Origin: JBGTSJ01 sp041940305
GTDB lineage: Bacteria > Planctomycetota > Planctomycetia > Planctomycetales > Planctomycetaceae
Direction of reading: 5' to 3'
NCBI GenBank assembly: GCA_041940305.1
Contig: JBGTSJ010000004.1
Location: 273,138 to 337,137, forward strand
Length of the DNA stretch: 64,000 nt
Part shown: positions 37,141 to 46,700 of the stretch, piece after piece
How positions within the stretch are numbered: the stretch's first letter is position 1
Layout of the letters: each line of letters starts with the position of its first letter
The notes under the pieces: model-generated
What the model was told of the DNA's origin: nothing
What the model saw: only the letters and a program-made list of their open reading frames with translations
Database searches by the model: none
Program-made: the position numbers and the translations under genes

Positions 37141-37611
37141 ATGAGTGGATACGTTCATTGGTTCAACACGGTCGTTGAGCGCTGCCGGCTGTACTTTCTG
37201 AAACTCCTGGGCGAGCGCTACGGCGGGGTCCCTGACGAGATGCCGCCCGACCTGCTGGATTTGCACCCCTGACTGGACGAGCAGCGCCACCGAACTGGAA
37301 ACCTACTATGGCGCGCTGGCCCATCCGGCGATGGCGAACCTGTCCTGCGCCACCTGACGACCGCCGTCAGCCAGGAGTTCCCGCCGCTTCCGGTTCCTGA
37401 TCCTCTGGATCGCGAGGCCGCGCTGCACGAAGCGTTCGCACGTCATCTCACGGAGCGGCGCGTCTTCCGAATCACGCGGCTGACCTTTCGGCGCCAACGA
37501 ATCGACCTCCACGAAGATAACGGGTCGCAATGGACAGCCGGAGAGACACTGTCTGCGATCGTTGATTCCTCAGCGGTAGTTATCCAGCCTGTCGAGAGGT
37601 CGATAGACTGA
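37141..37611 (+). pseudogene. Unrecognised ORF with one in-frame TGA
   Basis: From ATG 37141 the frame runs 157 codons to the stop at 37609-37611, interrupted only by TGA at 37270-37272 (codon 44). The translation looks protein-like (WFNTVVERCRLYFLKLLGER before the stop; EAALHEAFARHLTERRVFRI after it), while other frames here break up. It may be a gene inactivated by a nonsense mutation, two short genes, or a sequencing error. No family is recognised, and no selenocysteine context is evident. Confidence 0.4.
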
Positions 37612-37703
37612 CGATGGGGCAGTCAATTCGTTCGGGTCGGCTTCGGAATGTCGTCGGCGGCGACGGTGTCACACTCGAATCTCAACAACCGCGGAGTCTA
37701 AGC

Positions 37704-38681
37704 ATGTATGCAGATCGACGCGCGTTTCTGGCGGCTTCAGCGGCCGCAGCCGCGGCCTGGACCGTCCCGGAACTTCAAGGTGATGACGGGGGGCCAGGCC
37801 GGGAACGGATTCGTTACATCGACATGCACACCCATCTGGGGAGCTTCCATCACGGCTACGAATTGACAGCGGACCTGCTCGTCCGGTTTATGGATGTGCA
37901 CGGCGTGGAGCGCGCGTGCGTGCTGCCGTTGATCTCTCCCGAAGCGGCTCCGATTCCTCAGCCCGTTTCCACGGCGCTGGATGCGTACCGCGAGTTTCCT
38001 GATCGCATTATCCCGTTCTGTGCCGTCGATCCGCGGGCCGTAACGCCGCCGGGTCGGCGCGACGGACACGTTCGGGGGGTTCAAGGGCTGGTCGACATCC
38101 TGAAGCGGTATCAGGACGCGGGTTGCCGTGGACTCGGCGAACACAAGACGGGGCTCGATTTTGACGCTCCGCAGCAGATGTATCTGTACGAAGCGTGCGC
38201 CACGGTCGGCCTGCCGATCCTGTTCCATCTCGATGATATCCGCAATCCGGATACGCCAGGGCTGCCGAGGCTGGAAAATGTCCTGAAGTCGTTCCCGGAG
38301 TTGCCGTTGATCGGGCATGCAGCGGGCTTCTGGGCGTCGATCTCCGGTGATGCGACGCTTGAGGAATTTGGCCGGTATCCGCCGGTGCCGCTTCCGGTGA
38401 CGGAAGGTGGGGCGCTCGACCGGCTGATGGAAGCGTATCCGAACCTGTACGGCGACCTCTCCGAGCCGGGAGGTGAGAAGGCGATTGCCCGCGACCCGGC
38501 CTTCGGACGCGAGTTCATCATCCGGCGGGCCGACCAGCTGGTCTTCGGCACCGACGTCCTGATGCCCGAGCAGGGGATCCCGCAGTTCGAATTGCTGGAG
38601 TCGCTCGACCTGCCCGACGAAGTGCGCTACAAGATCTATCGCGGCAATGCGATCAAGCTGCTCAAGCTGGAGACGGCATAA
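37704..38681 (+). CDS. Amidohydrolase-family (TIM-barrel) metalloenzyme, exported
   Basis: A 325-residue protein from ATG 37704, chosen because it begins MYADRRAFLAASAAAAAAW, a twin-arginine-like export signal; upstream residues in the same frame do not look like protein. IDMHTHLGSFHHG supplies the two metal-binding histidines, ILFHLDD and LIGHAAGFW further histidines, and VFGTDVLMPEQG the Asp typical of amidohydrolase_2/TatD-like enzymes. Reaction and substrate are unknown. It precedes the DUF1549/1553 and DUF1501 genes by 36 bases on the same strand, so the three are probably co-expressed. Confidence 0.8.
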   Translation: MYADRRAFLAASAAAAAAWTVPELQGDDGGPGRERIRYIDMHTHLGSFHHGYELTADLLVRFMDVHGVERACVLPLISPEAAPIPQPVSTALDAYREFPDRIIPFCAVDPRAVTPPGRRDGHVRGVQGLVDILKRYQDAGCRGLGEHKTGLDFDAPQQMYLYEACATVGLPILFHLDDIRNPDTPGLPRLENVLKSFPELPLIGHAAGFWASISGDATLEEFGRYPPVPLPVTEGGALDRLMEAYPNLYGDLSEPGGEKAIARDPAFGREFIIRRADQLVFGTDVLMPEQGIPQFELLESLDLPDEVRYKIYRGNAIKLLKLETA

Positions 38682-38717
38682 TCCGCGGTGCGCGGTGGAA
38701 CGAGAGGGAGAAAAGTG

Positions 38718-40997
38718 ATGCGAATCGTGGCTATGGTCGTCACGGCGGCGGTTCTCTCCGGGACGCAACCTCAGACCGGAAGAGCCGACGAGCCGCACTG
38801 GGCCTTCCATCCGCTTGAGCTGCCGCTGATTCCTGAGTGTTCCGACGACAATTGGGCCCGCAACCCCATCGACCGGTTTGTGCGAGCCCGGCTCGACCAG
38901 GAGGGAATCGCACCATCTTCCGAGACCGAACGCCGCACCCTGATGCGCCGCGTGTCGCTGGACCTGATCGGTTTACCGCCGACGGCGCAGGATCTCTCGG
39001 CATTTCTCAGTGATGACGATCCGGCGGCGTATGAGCGCCTCATCGAGCGGCTGCTGGCATCGCCGCAGTATGGCGAGCGTTGGACACGAGTGTGGCTGGA
39101 CCTCTGCCATTACGGAGACAGCGACGGCCACCTGACGGACCAGTTGCGTCCGGTCGCGTGGCGTTACCGCGACTGGGTCCTTCACGCCCTCAATGAGGGC
39201 CTGCCGTTCGACGAGTTCACGGTTCGGCAGCTCGCCGGCGACTTGCTCGCCGAGGAGACGCGTCGGTTGGGGGGCGCCGGAGCCGAGAGCCTGGCGATGG
39301 ATCAGATCCTGGGGACGGGATTCCTGCGACAGACGCTGAGCAATCGGGAGGGGGGCGCGGATCTGGAAGAGTACCGGGTCGAGCAGATCGTCGATCGGAC
39401 CGCGATGATGGGGACGATCTGGCTGGGGCTGACGGTGAGTTGCGCCCGCTGCCACGATCATAAGTACGACCCACTGACGCAAGCGGAATTCTTTGAGCTG
39501 TACGCCTACTTCGACGCGGCCGATGAGGTGAATATCGATGCGCCGTTGCCTGACGAATCAGGCCAGTATGCGACCGCGCGGGCTGAGTACGAGCAGCAAA
39601 GGGCGGCGATCGTCGAGCCGTACCGCGACGGCCTTACGGAGTTGCAACAGCGGTGGGAGGCGAAGCTGCTGTACGCCCGAGAGCACCCGGGCGAGAATCA
39701 TGTCTGGGATCGCCAATGGGAGCTGCTGGGTCTGATCTGGGGTGGCGGGCTGGGCGAAGGCCAGCTCGAGGGATGCAACATCGTGCGACTTCCCTGGGAT
39801 CAGCGGACGCCAAGACAACAACAGGATCTGGGGGATTACTTTCTGCAGCATGGGGCGATCGTGGATGAGGCGCAGTTCACGGAACTCGGCCTTGGCGTTC
39901 TGCGAGGAAAACTCGCGGCTTTGCGTGAGCAGTCGCCGCACGCCTTTCCCACGCGCGCGCCCGTGATGTGCGCGGCTCTGCACGCGCGGCAGAGCTACAT
40001 TCATGAGGTTGGCGATTTTCGGATTGAAGGGCTGGCCGTGGGGCCGGCGACCCCGGCCTGGCTGCCCGGCCGCGTCGCTGATGCGCCGGAGCAGGTCAGC
40101 ACGGCCGCGGGGGAGGCCGCAGATCGGTTATTGCTCGCCCGGTGGCTGATGTCGCCGGAGAATCCGCTGACGGCCCGCGTGACGGTCAACCGCATGTGGC
40201 AGGAGTTCTTCGGCCGGGGGCTGTCGCCGACTGAGGACGACTTCGGACTGCGCGGCGATCCCCCGTCGCATCCCGAACTGCTGGACTGGTTGGCGCATGA
40301 ATTCATGCAGTCAGGCTGGGACGTGAAGCACATGCATCGGCTGATCGTGACGTCGGCAACCTATCGGCAATCGTCGCGCCCTAGGCCTGATGTATCTCCG
40401 ATTGATCCGGGGAACGAGCTGCTGGCCAGACAAACGAGTCTGCGCGTGCCTGCCGAATTGGTGCGGGATATATCGTTGCAGGTCAGCGGTCTGCTGGACC
40501 GCACCCTGGGGGGGCCTGGAGTGTTTCCTCCTCAGGACGAGCGGGTGACGATGGAGGCATTCGGATCCAACTCGTGGCCGGTCAGCACAGGCGCCGATCG
40601 GTATCGCCGCGGGGTGTACACGTTTGTCCTGCGAACGTCGCCGTATGCACAGTCGATCGTGTTTGATGCTCCCGCTCCGGTGGCCGTCTGCACGCGACGT
40701 GACAGATCCAATACACCGCTGCAGGCGCTCCTGCTCCTGAATGATCCGGTCTTCTATGAGATGGCCGCCGCGTTCGGACGGCGGATTCTCTCGGAAGCCG
40801 GAGAGGGGGATGCGGAGCGCATCCACTTCGCGTTCCAGATCGCCCTCGGCCGCGACGCTCGACCCGAGGAAGTCGAGCGCCTGCGACGCTATCTGGAGTT
40901 GCAGCGGGAGCAGGGGGATTGTCGGGCGGAAGCCGCCATCTGGACGAATCTGGCCAGCGTGGTGCTCAACCTGCACGAGTTCATTACGCGCGACTGA
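38718..40997 (+). CDS. Secreted DUF1549-DUF1553 protein lacking the N-terminal cytochrome domain
   Basis: A 759-residue protein from ATG 38718, preceded by a GAGGGAGA ribosome binding site and giving a signal peptide (VAMVVTAAVLSGTQPQTGRA). Unlike the other three family members in the window it has no PSCyt1 domain; the mature chain starts almost at once with DUF1549 (NPIDRFVRARLDQEG). It keeps the CARCHDHKYDP motif, so one potential heme site remains. DUF1553 occupies the C-terminal half (LTARVTVNRMWQEFFGRG, then RSNTPLQALLLLNDP). It lies between the amidohydrolase gene and DUF1501, an arrangement not repeated elsewhere in the window. Confidence 0.88.
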   Translation: MRIVAMVVTAAVLSGTQPQTGRADEPHWAFHPLELPLIPECSDDNWARNPIDRFVRARLDQEGIAPSSETERRTLMRRVSLDLIGLPPTAQDLSAFLSDDDPAAYERLIERLLASPQYGERWTRVWLDLCHYGDSDGHLTDQLRPVAWRYRDWVLHALNEGLPFDEFTVRQLAGDLLAEETRRLGGAGAESLAMDQILGTGFLRQTLSNREGGADLEEYRVEQIVDRTAMMGTIWLGLTVSCARCHDHKYDPLTQAEFFELYAYFDAADEVNIDAPLPDESGQYATARAEYEQQRAAIVEPYRDGLTELQQRWEAKLLYAREHPGENHVWDRQWELLGLIWGGGLGEGQLEGCNIVRLPWDQRTPRQQQDLGDYFLQHGAIVDEAQFTELGLGVLRGKLAALREQSPHAFPTRAPVMCAALHARQSYIHEVGDFRIEGLAVGPATPAWLPGRVADAPEQVSTAAGEAADRLLLARWLMSPENPLTARVTVNRMWQEFFGRGLSPTEDDFGLRGDPPSHPELLDWLAHEFMQSGWDVKHMHRLIVTSATYRQSSRPRPDVSPIDPGNELLARQTSLRVPAELVRDISLQVSGLLDRTLGGPGVFPPQDERVTMEAFGSNSWPVSTGADRYRRGVYTFVLRTSPYAQSIVFDAPAPVAVCTRRDRSNTPLQALLLLNDPVFYEMAAAFGRRILSEAGEGDAERIHFAFQIALGRDARPEEVERLRRYLELQREQGDCRAEAAIWTNLASVVLNLHEFITRD

Positions 40998-41015
40998 CCT
41001 GCCGGGGGAGGAGCA

Positions 41016-42458
41016 ATGACGACCTTCGACGAATTGCGGCAACTGCAGCGACGCTGCTTCCTGCGGGACACGGCTTGCGGCCTGGGGGGCATTGCCCTTG
41101 CTCAGTTGCTTTCAGGCCGCAGTTCCGGCGCGAACGAGTCGATGGGCAACCCGACGTCGCCGCGGGCGCCGCACTTCCGGCCGCGAGCCAGGCGGGTGAT
41201 CTTTCTGTTCATGGCGGGAGCTCCCAGTCAGCTCGATCTGTTCGACCCCAAGCCGGAACTGATGCGGCTGCACGGCGAGCCGGTCCCGGCCTCATTTCTG
41301 AAAGGACTGCAGGATCCCCTGATCAAAGGGAGCGCCCGCGTGATGGCGTCGCCCCGCACGTTTACACGGCATGGAGAGTCCGGGATGGACTTTTCCGACT
41401 ACCTGCCGCACCTGGCGACCTGCGCCGATGACTTGTGCATGATCCGCTCCCTGCACACCGACACCGCCAATCACGATCCCGGCCAGCTCCTCATGCAGTG
41501 CGGCATTCCCCGATTTGGGGCGCCCAGCATGGGCGCCTGGGTGAGTTACGGGCTGGGCAGCGAGTCGGAGAATCTGCCGGGCTTCATTGTGCTGCTGTCG
41601 AACAACGGTCCGGGCGATCTGGCCGGAACGGCGCTGTGGGACAGCGCCTTTCTGCCAGCCGTGCATCGGGGCGTCACGTTTCGCAGCCGCGGGGAAGCGA
41701 TTCTGCATCTGGCGAGTCCTCCCGACATCCAGCGCAAGGCTCAACGGGCCCGGCTCGATGCGATCAACGATCTGAATCGCCAGCGGTTTGAGCAGCATCC
41801 TGATCCGGAGATCACTTCGCGCATCGATGCCTACGAGCTGGCCTTCCGCATGCAGGCCTCCGCGCCGGAACTTCTCGACCTTTCACAGGAGACTGCCGCG
41901 ACGCTCGAGGCGTATGGAATCGGCGATGAACAATCCGATGCGTTCGCCCGCAACTGCCTGCTTGCCCGCCGCATGGTCGAACGGGACGTCCGCTTTGTGC
42001 AGCTGTATCACTACACGTGGGACGATCACGCCCAGCTCAATACGAAGCTCAAGGCGAATTGCGACAAGACCGATCGCCCCGCCGCCGCTCTTCTTCATGA
42101 TCTCAAGCAGCGAGGTCTGCTGGACGACACGCTCGTCATTTGGGGAGGAGAGTTCGGGCGGACCCCGATGAACGAAGTTCGCCGAGGGAACGTGCCTGGG
42201 CAGGAGGGACGCGATCATCATCCCTACGCCTTCACCATGCTGCTGGCCGGCGGAGGAGTCCGCGGCGGCCAGATCATCGGCGAGTCCGACGAACTGGGAT
42301 ATCATCCCGTCTCCGACCCCGTTCACGTGCATGATCTGCAGGCCACCATCCTGCACGCCCTTGGCATCGATCACGAACGGCTCACATACCGCCACCAGGG
42401 ACGGGATCACCGCCTCACCGATGTGGCAGGCGAGGTCGTTCATCGCGTGTTCGCGTAG
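41016..42458 (+). CDS. DUF1501 family protein
   Basis: A 480-residue DUF1501 protein starting 18 bases after the preceding gene, with GGGGGAGGAG just before ATG 41016. FLFMAGAPSQLDLFDPKP, GAWVSYGLGSESENLPG, WGGEFGRTPMNE and VHVHDLQATILHALGIDHER are diagnostic. The N-terminal signal (RRCFLRDTACGLGGIALAQ) is Tat-like but with Cys before Phe. It is the partner of the upstream DUF1549/1553 protein. Function is not established. Confidence 0.9.
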   Translation: MTTFDELRQLQRRCFLRDTACGLGGIALAQLLSGRSSGANESMGNPTSPRAPHFRPRARRVIFLFMAGAPSQLDLFDPKPELMRLHGEPVPASFLKGLQDPLIKGSARVMASPRTFTRHGESGMDFSDYLPHLATCADDLCMIRSLHTDTANHDPGQLLMQCGIPRFGAPSMGAWVSYGLGSESENLPGFIVLLSNNGPGDLAGTALWDSAFLPAVHRGVTFRSRGEAILHLASPPDIQRKAQRARLDAINDLNRQRFEQHPDPEITSRIDAYELAFRMQASAPELLDLSQETAATLEAYGIGDEQSDAFARNCLLARRMVERDVRFVQLYHYTWDDHAQLNTKLKANCDKTDRPAAALLHDLKQRGLLDDTLVIWGGEFGRTPMNEVRRGNVPGQEGRDHHPYAFTMLLAGGGVRGGQIIGESDELGYHPVSDPVHVHDLQATILHALGIDHERLTYRHQGRDHRLTDVAGEVVHRVFA

Positions 42459-42612
42459 AGTGGCCTGCGGAGACCCGCTACGTTCAGCCTTCCGTGACAC
42501 CACGCGGAATCCTGCGGAATCGGTCGTAGTGTTTGCGTCGTCCGCTGCCATCAGGACCGTCTCTTCGTGCATGGGCGAGATTCACGTGAAGCTGCTCTGG
42601 CGAGCAGTGCAA

Positions 42613-42771
42613 ATGACATCATTGCGGATGGTCCGGATCGTTGCGGTCATTGCGATCTCCCGCCCCCAGGCCGGCCGTGCGAATCAGGACGACTTTGAGA
42701 AGCACGTCCGGCCACTGCTCGTCGAGCGATGCGACACGGGTCACAGCGTCGGGCGAACCCGGTCAGTGAAG
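42613..42771 (+). pseudogene. N-terminal remnant of a PSCyt1 cytochrome gene
   Basis: From ATG 42613 the frame gives a signal-like start and then FEKHVRPLLVERCDTGHSVG, the beginning of a PSCyt1 domain. The heme motif CxxCH is ruined: CDTGH has Gly where the second Cys belongs. Family similarity ends shortly after. The rest of the interval to 43039 holds nothing recognisable. It is probably the leftover of a deleted DUF1549/1553 gene. Confidence 0.6.
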
Positions 42772-43039
42772 AGTGGAACCACGACGCCAGCACTGCTTGG
42801 AGTCGGGCGACAGAGCCGCCGATCTAAGACGGTCCTTGTGTTCGTCGCTCACGTGGCGTTGCAGGTTTGTGGTCGCGAGGTTCCACAGCTGGTTATGCGA
42901 CTTCGAGACGTACGTCGCAATTGCGACCCCTCAATCGGCGCAGTAGACTCGAGCGCGCGGCTTGCCTCTACGTCGAGTCCATGCGCGTTTCGCTGATTGC
43001 GGGCGCACCTCCTGTCGGAACCGGCCACTCCATCTCACG

Positions 43040-43633
43040 GTGCCAGCCATCGAAGATATCGGGGGCACATCGTCCTCGCTGATCGGACGCGTCCGCCAGC
43101 ATGACCCACTGGCGTGGGAACAACTCGTACGACTCTACGGCCCGCTGGCCTACCGCTGGGCACGACAGTGCGGACTTCAGGATCACGACGCGGCTGACGT
43201 CACGCAGGATGTCTTCGCCAGCGTCGCCCGCAGCATCAACGAGTTCCGCCGCGACCAGCCGGGCGGAACGTTCCGCGGCTGGCTCTGGACGATTACACGG
43301 AACGCGGTGCGGGCCAATCTGCGTAGTCGCCAGCGCCACCCCCTCGCCGCCGGCGGGACAGACGGCCAGCAGCAATTCGCCGAGCTTTCCGAATCGCTTG
43401 CCGACGACGGCGAACCTCCGGGCGACGACCCGCGGGCAGCGCTGGCACGGCGTGCTGTGCAGCTGATTCGCGCCGAATTCGAATCGCGTACCTGGCTCGC
43501 ATTCGAGCGGCTCGCCATGCGCGATGAGTCGGTCGAGGATGTGGCGGCGGCACTGGAGATGACGCCTGGTGCGGTCCGCCAGGCGAAGTACCGCGTCCTC
43601 GTACGGGTCCGCCAGTTGCTGGTCGATGACTGA
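43040..43633 (+). CDS. ECF-type RNA polymerase sigma factor
   Basis: A 197-residue sigma factor. GTG 43040 is preferred because region 2 (SSLIGRVRQHDPLAWEQLVR, then ADVTQDVFASVARSINEFRR) begins soon after it; ATG 42962 would add 26 residues of poor quality. GTFRGWLWTITRNAVRANLR ends region 2, and the C-terminal helix-turn-helix (DESVEDVAAALEMTPGAVRQ, then AKYRVLVRVRQLL) is region 4. It lies 130 bases upstream of a giant Ser/Thr kinase, a recurrent planctomycete pairing in which the kinase is thought to control the sigma factor. No anti-sigma gene is present, so regulation by phosphorylation is a reasonable inference. Confidence 0.9.
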   Translation: MPAIEDIGGTSSSLIGRVRQHDPLAWEQLVRLYGPLAYRWARQCGLQDHDAADVTQDVFASVARSINEFRRDQPGGTFRGWLWTITRNAVRANLRSRQRHPLAAGGTDGQQQFAELSESLADDGEPPGDDPRAALARRAVQLIRAEFESRTWLAFERLAMRDESVEDVAAALEMTPGAVRQAKYRVLVRVRQLLVDD

Positions 43634-43763
43634 CTGCAACCCGCTGCCGTCCAGCGACTTGTGAAGTTTCCTGTCTCCCGGCGAAAAATGCTGTGACACA
43701 CGCGCATTGTCAGTAGTAGTGCGGCTCTCCACCTCCATCACCTGACTCCTGGGTGTCGCCGGC

Positions 43764-46700
43764 ATGTCCAACCCGCTGACTGCGCGTCGCCTCGATCCCG
43801 AAATTCTGGCCCGCCAACTGGCCGAACAGGAGGCCGCTTCCGATGAGCCCCGGGACTCCACGCTGGCCGAGTTGCATCGCGAGCTCGAGACGCTGGCCGA
43901 AGACCTGCGACGTTCCGACGAACCGGACGCTTATGCGGAAGAGTCCGCCTGCCGCCGCGTCATCGAAGCGATCGGCCGCGATCCCAGCCGTCGCGATCAT
44001 CGCGCTGCGGCGGCGGACAATGAAGAAGGAGGCGTACCGACGGAACTAGCCACGCTCGGCCAGTACCGGCTGCTGTCCAAGCTCGGCCAGGGAGGTATGG
44101 GTGCCGTCTACAGAGCGCTGCACATGCGGCTGGACAAGGTTGTGGCCGTCAAGGTGCTGCCCCGGGAGTTGACCAGCCGTCCCGACGCCGTCGCGCGTTT
44201 CGAGCGGGAGATGCGGGCGGTCGGCAAGCTGCATCATCCCAACATTGTCGCGGCCCACGATGCCGGCGAGTCGGATGGGACGCATTTTCTGGTGATGGAG
44301 CTCGTCGATGGGGAGGACGTCGGCTCGATCGTCCGGCGTCGCGGGCCGCTCCCCGTCGCCGAGTCCTGCGAGATCATCCGCCAGGCCGCCCTCGGCCTCC
44401 AGCACGCGCACGAGCACGGGCTTGTCCACCGCGACATCAAGCCGTCGAACCTGATGCTGGCAGTGAGCCGCGACACGCCCCCGTTTAGCCGCGACCCGAA
44501 GGGGAGCGCGCCACCACCGAGCACACATCACTCCCCCCCCACCGTCAAAATTCTCGACATGGGCCTCGCCCTGCTCGACGAGTCTCACCGCGAAACCGTC
44601 GGCGAGCTCACCAGTACCGGCCAGATTATGGGGACGCTCGACTACATGGCGCCCGAGCAGGGGGCCGATACCCACGCCGTCGATATCCGCGCCGACATCT
44701 ACAGCCTGGGCGCATCGCTGTACAAGCTGCTGTGCGGCCACGCGCCGTTCGAAGGCAAGAAGTACGCGACCCAGATCAAAAAGCTGACCGCGCTGGCCAC
44801 GGCGGATCCGGAGCGGATCGACACGCGGCGGCCCGAAGTGCCAAAGCCGCTGGCCGACCTGGTCCACCGGATGCTCGCGAAGGCCCCGCAGGGACGCCCC
44901 ACGCCCCCGGCCGAAGTCGCCCGGATGCTTTCCACATTCACCACCGATGCGGACCTGCGCCGGCTGTTCGAACCGGCAACGTCATCGAGCCGCGACTGGG
45001 AGGGAGCGGCCGGCGTCGTCGCCGACACCGCGACCGAACCCACGTTCATCGCCGAGACCAACGTCGCGCAGCCCGTCACGGGCGACGGACCTCCAGGTCC
45101 GTCCACCGACGCGCTTCGGGAGGGCGAGGCTCCCGCCGAGCCGGCTGCGCTGGACACATCCCCCCTCTCCCGCGCAAGCCGCTCCGAATCCAAGACACAC
45201 GCCCTCGCGGGAGAGGGGCCGGAGGTGAGGGCCCACACACCGACCCCGGCCGCTCCATCCTCAATTCTCCATCCTCAATCCTCCTCTCCTCGCCCTCCGC
45301 GCCGCCTCCTCACGGCGATCGCCGGCGCCGCCGCGATCCTCCTGCTCGCCGCCGTCTACTACATCCAGACCAACCACGGCACGATCAAGGTGGACGTCCG
45401 CGATCCGAGCATCGCCGTCCAATTGCGCGACAGCGGCATCACCGTCGAGAACACCGAAACCGAACGCACCTATACGATCAAAGTCGAAGCGGGTCAGCAA
45501 ACGGCCACGAACGACGATCTGCCCCCCGGCGAATACAAGGTGCATCCCGTCGCCGGCCTGCGGATCACCGACGATGCCGGCGCCGAGTTCACCGCCACCA
45601 CGTTCGAACTCAAGCGTCGCGGTGAGAAGCTGCTGCGCGTCGAATTTGCACCAGTGGCAATCGCCGAAATTGAGGATCAGCCGGCGGCAACCCCGGTTGC
45701 GTGGACGCCGACCCCTGAACAGCAGTCCTTCTTCGACCACGTCGCCACGCTGCCGGCCGATCAGCAGGTCGAGGCGGTGCGGAAGGAACTGATGCGCGTT
45801 AACCCCGGTTATGACGGGCGATTCGTGGGTGACGCCACAGTGCAGCAACTCATCATCGTTTCCGACGTCGTTTCCAGTATTTACCCGCTTCGAGCCCTGC
45901 CAGACCTGCAGTTCGTTGGGATCCACGGAACGGAGTTGCGGCCCGGAAGCTCTTCGCTCTCGGACTTGACACCGTTGCAGGGTTCGCAGATTGAGCATCT
46001 GGCTGTGTCGAACACGAGCGTGTCCGATCTATCGCCATTACGTGGACTCTCACTCACGAGGCTTTACTGCAGCAACACTTACGTTGAGGACCTTTCTCCG
46101 GTGGCAGGGATGCCGCTCACTTTGTTGTGGTTCGGTCGCACCCGTGTGACGAATCTGGCTCCTCTGCACGGTTTACCGATTGTCGATCTGGATTGCGGTG
46201 ATTGTCCAATTGCCGACTACTCTTCGATCGGAGACCTCCGAGGACTGCGACGACTGTCTATGGGCTGCAATGTGCAGTCCGACATTTCATTTCTGAAGGA
46301 CCTGCGCCTTGAATACCTGCGGCTGAACCAGACGCGCGTTTCCGATCTCTCTGCCCTGCGCGGGATGACCTCATTGGAGCACCTCGACATCCAGCAGACC
46401 TCCGTTGTCGATCTCTCCCCGCTGCAAGGACTGCCGCTCGCGCTGCTTGAATCCCAAGTGACGGCCATCTCGGATCTGTCACCCCTTCGTGGCATGCCTC
46501 TGACGGAGCTGTGGATCTCGGACACACGAGTCTCCGATCTCACGCCTCTCCGCGGCATGCCGCTGCAGTACCTGCATTGTCAACGCATCCTTTCGCCGTC
46601 GCTGACCGCTTTGCAGGACTTGCCGCTTCAGAAACTGTGGACTGATCTGCGACTGTTTCATCCCGCCGACGAAACCATACTCCGCGGGATCGGGCTGGAG

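Noticed and set aside
37270..37272. Selenocysteine codon in the interrupted ORF
   Set aside because: Flanking residues do not match any selenoprotein family and no convincing stem-loop follows; a nonsense mutation is simpler.
45253..45279. CRISPR-like array in the kinase gene
   Set aside because: Only two 13-base direct repeats one base apart, inside a coding frame, with no spacers.
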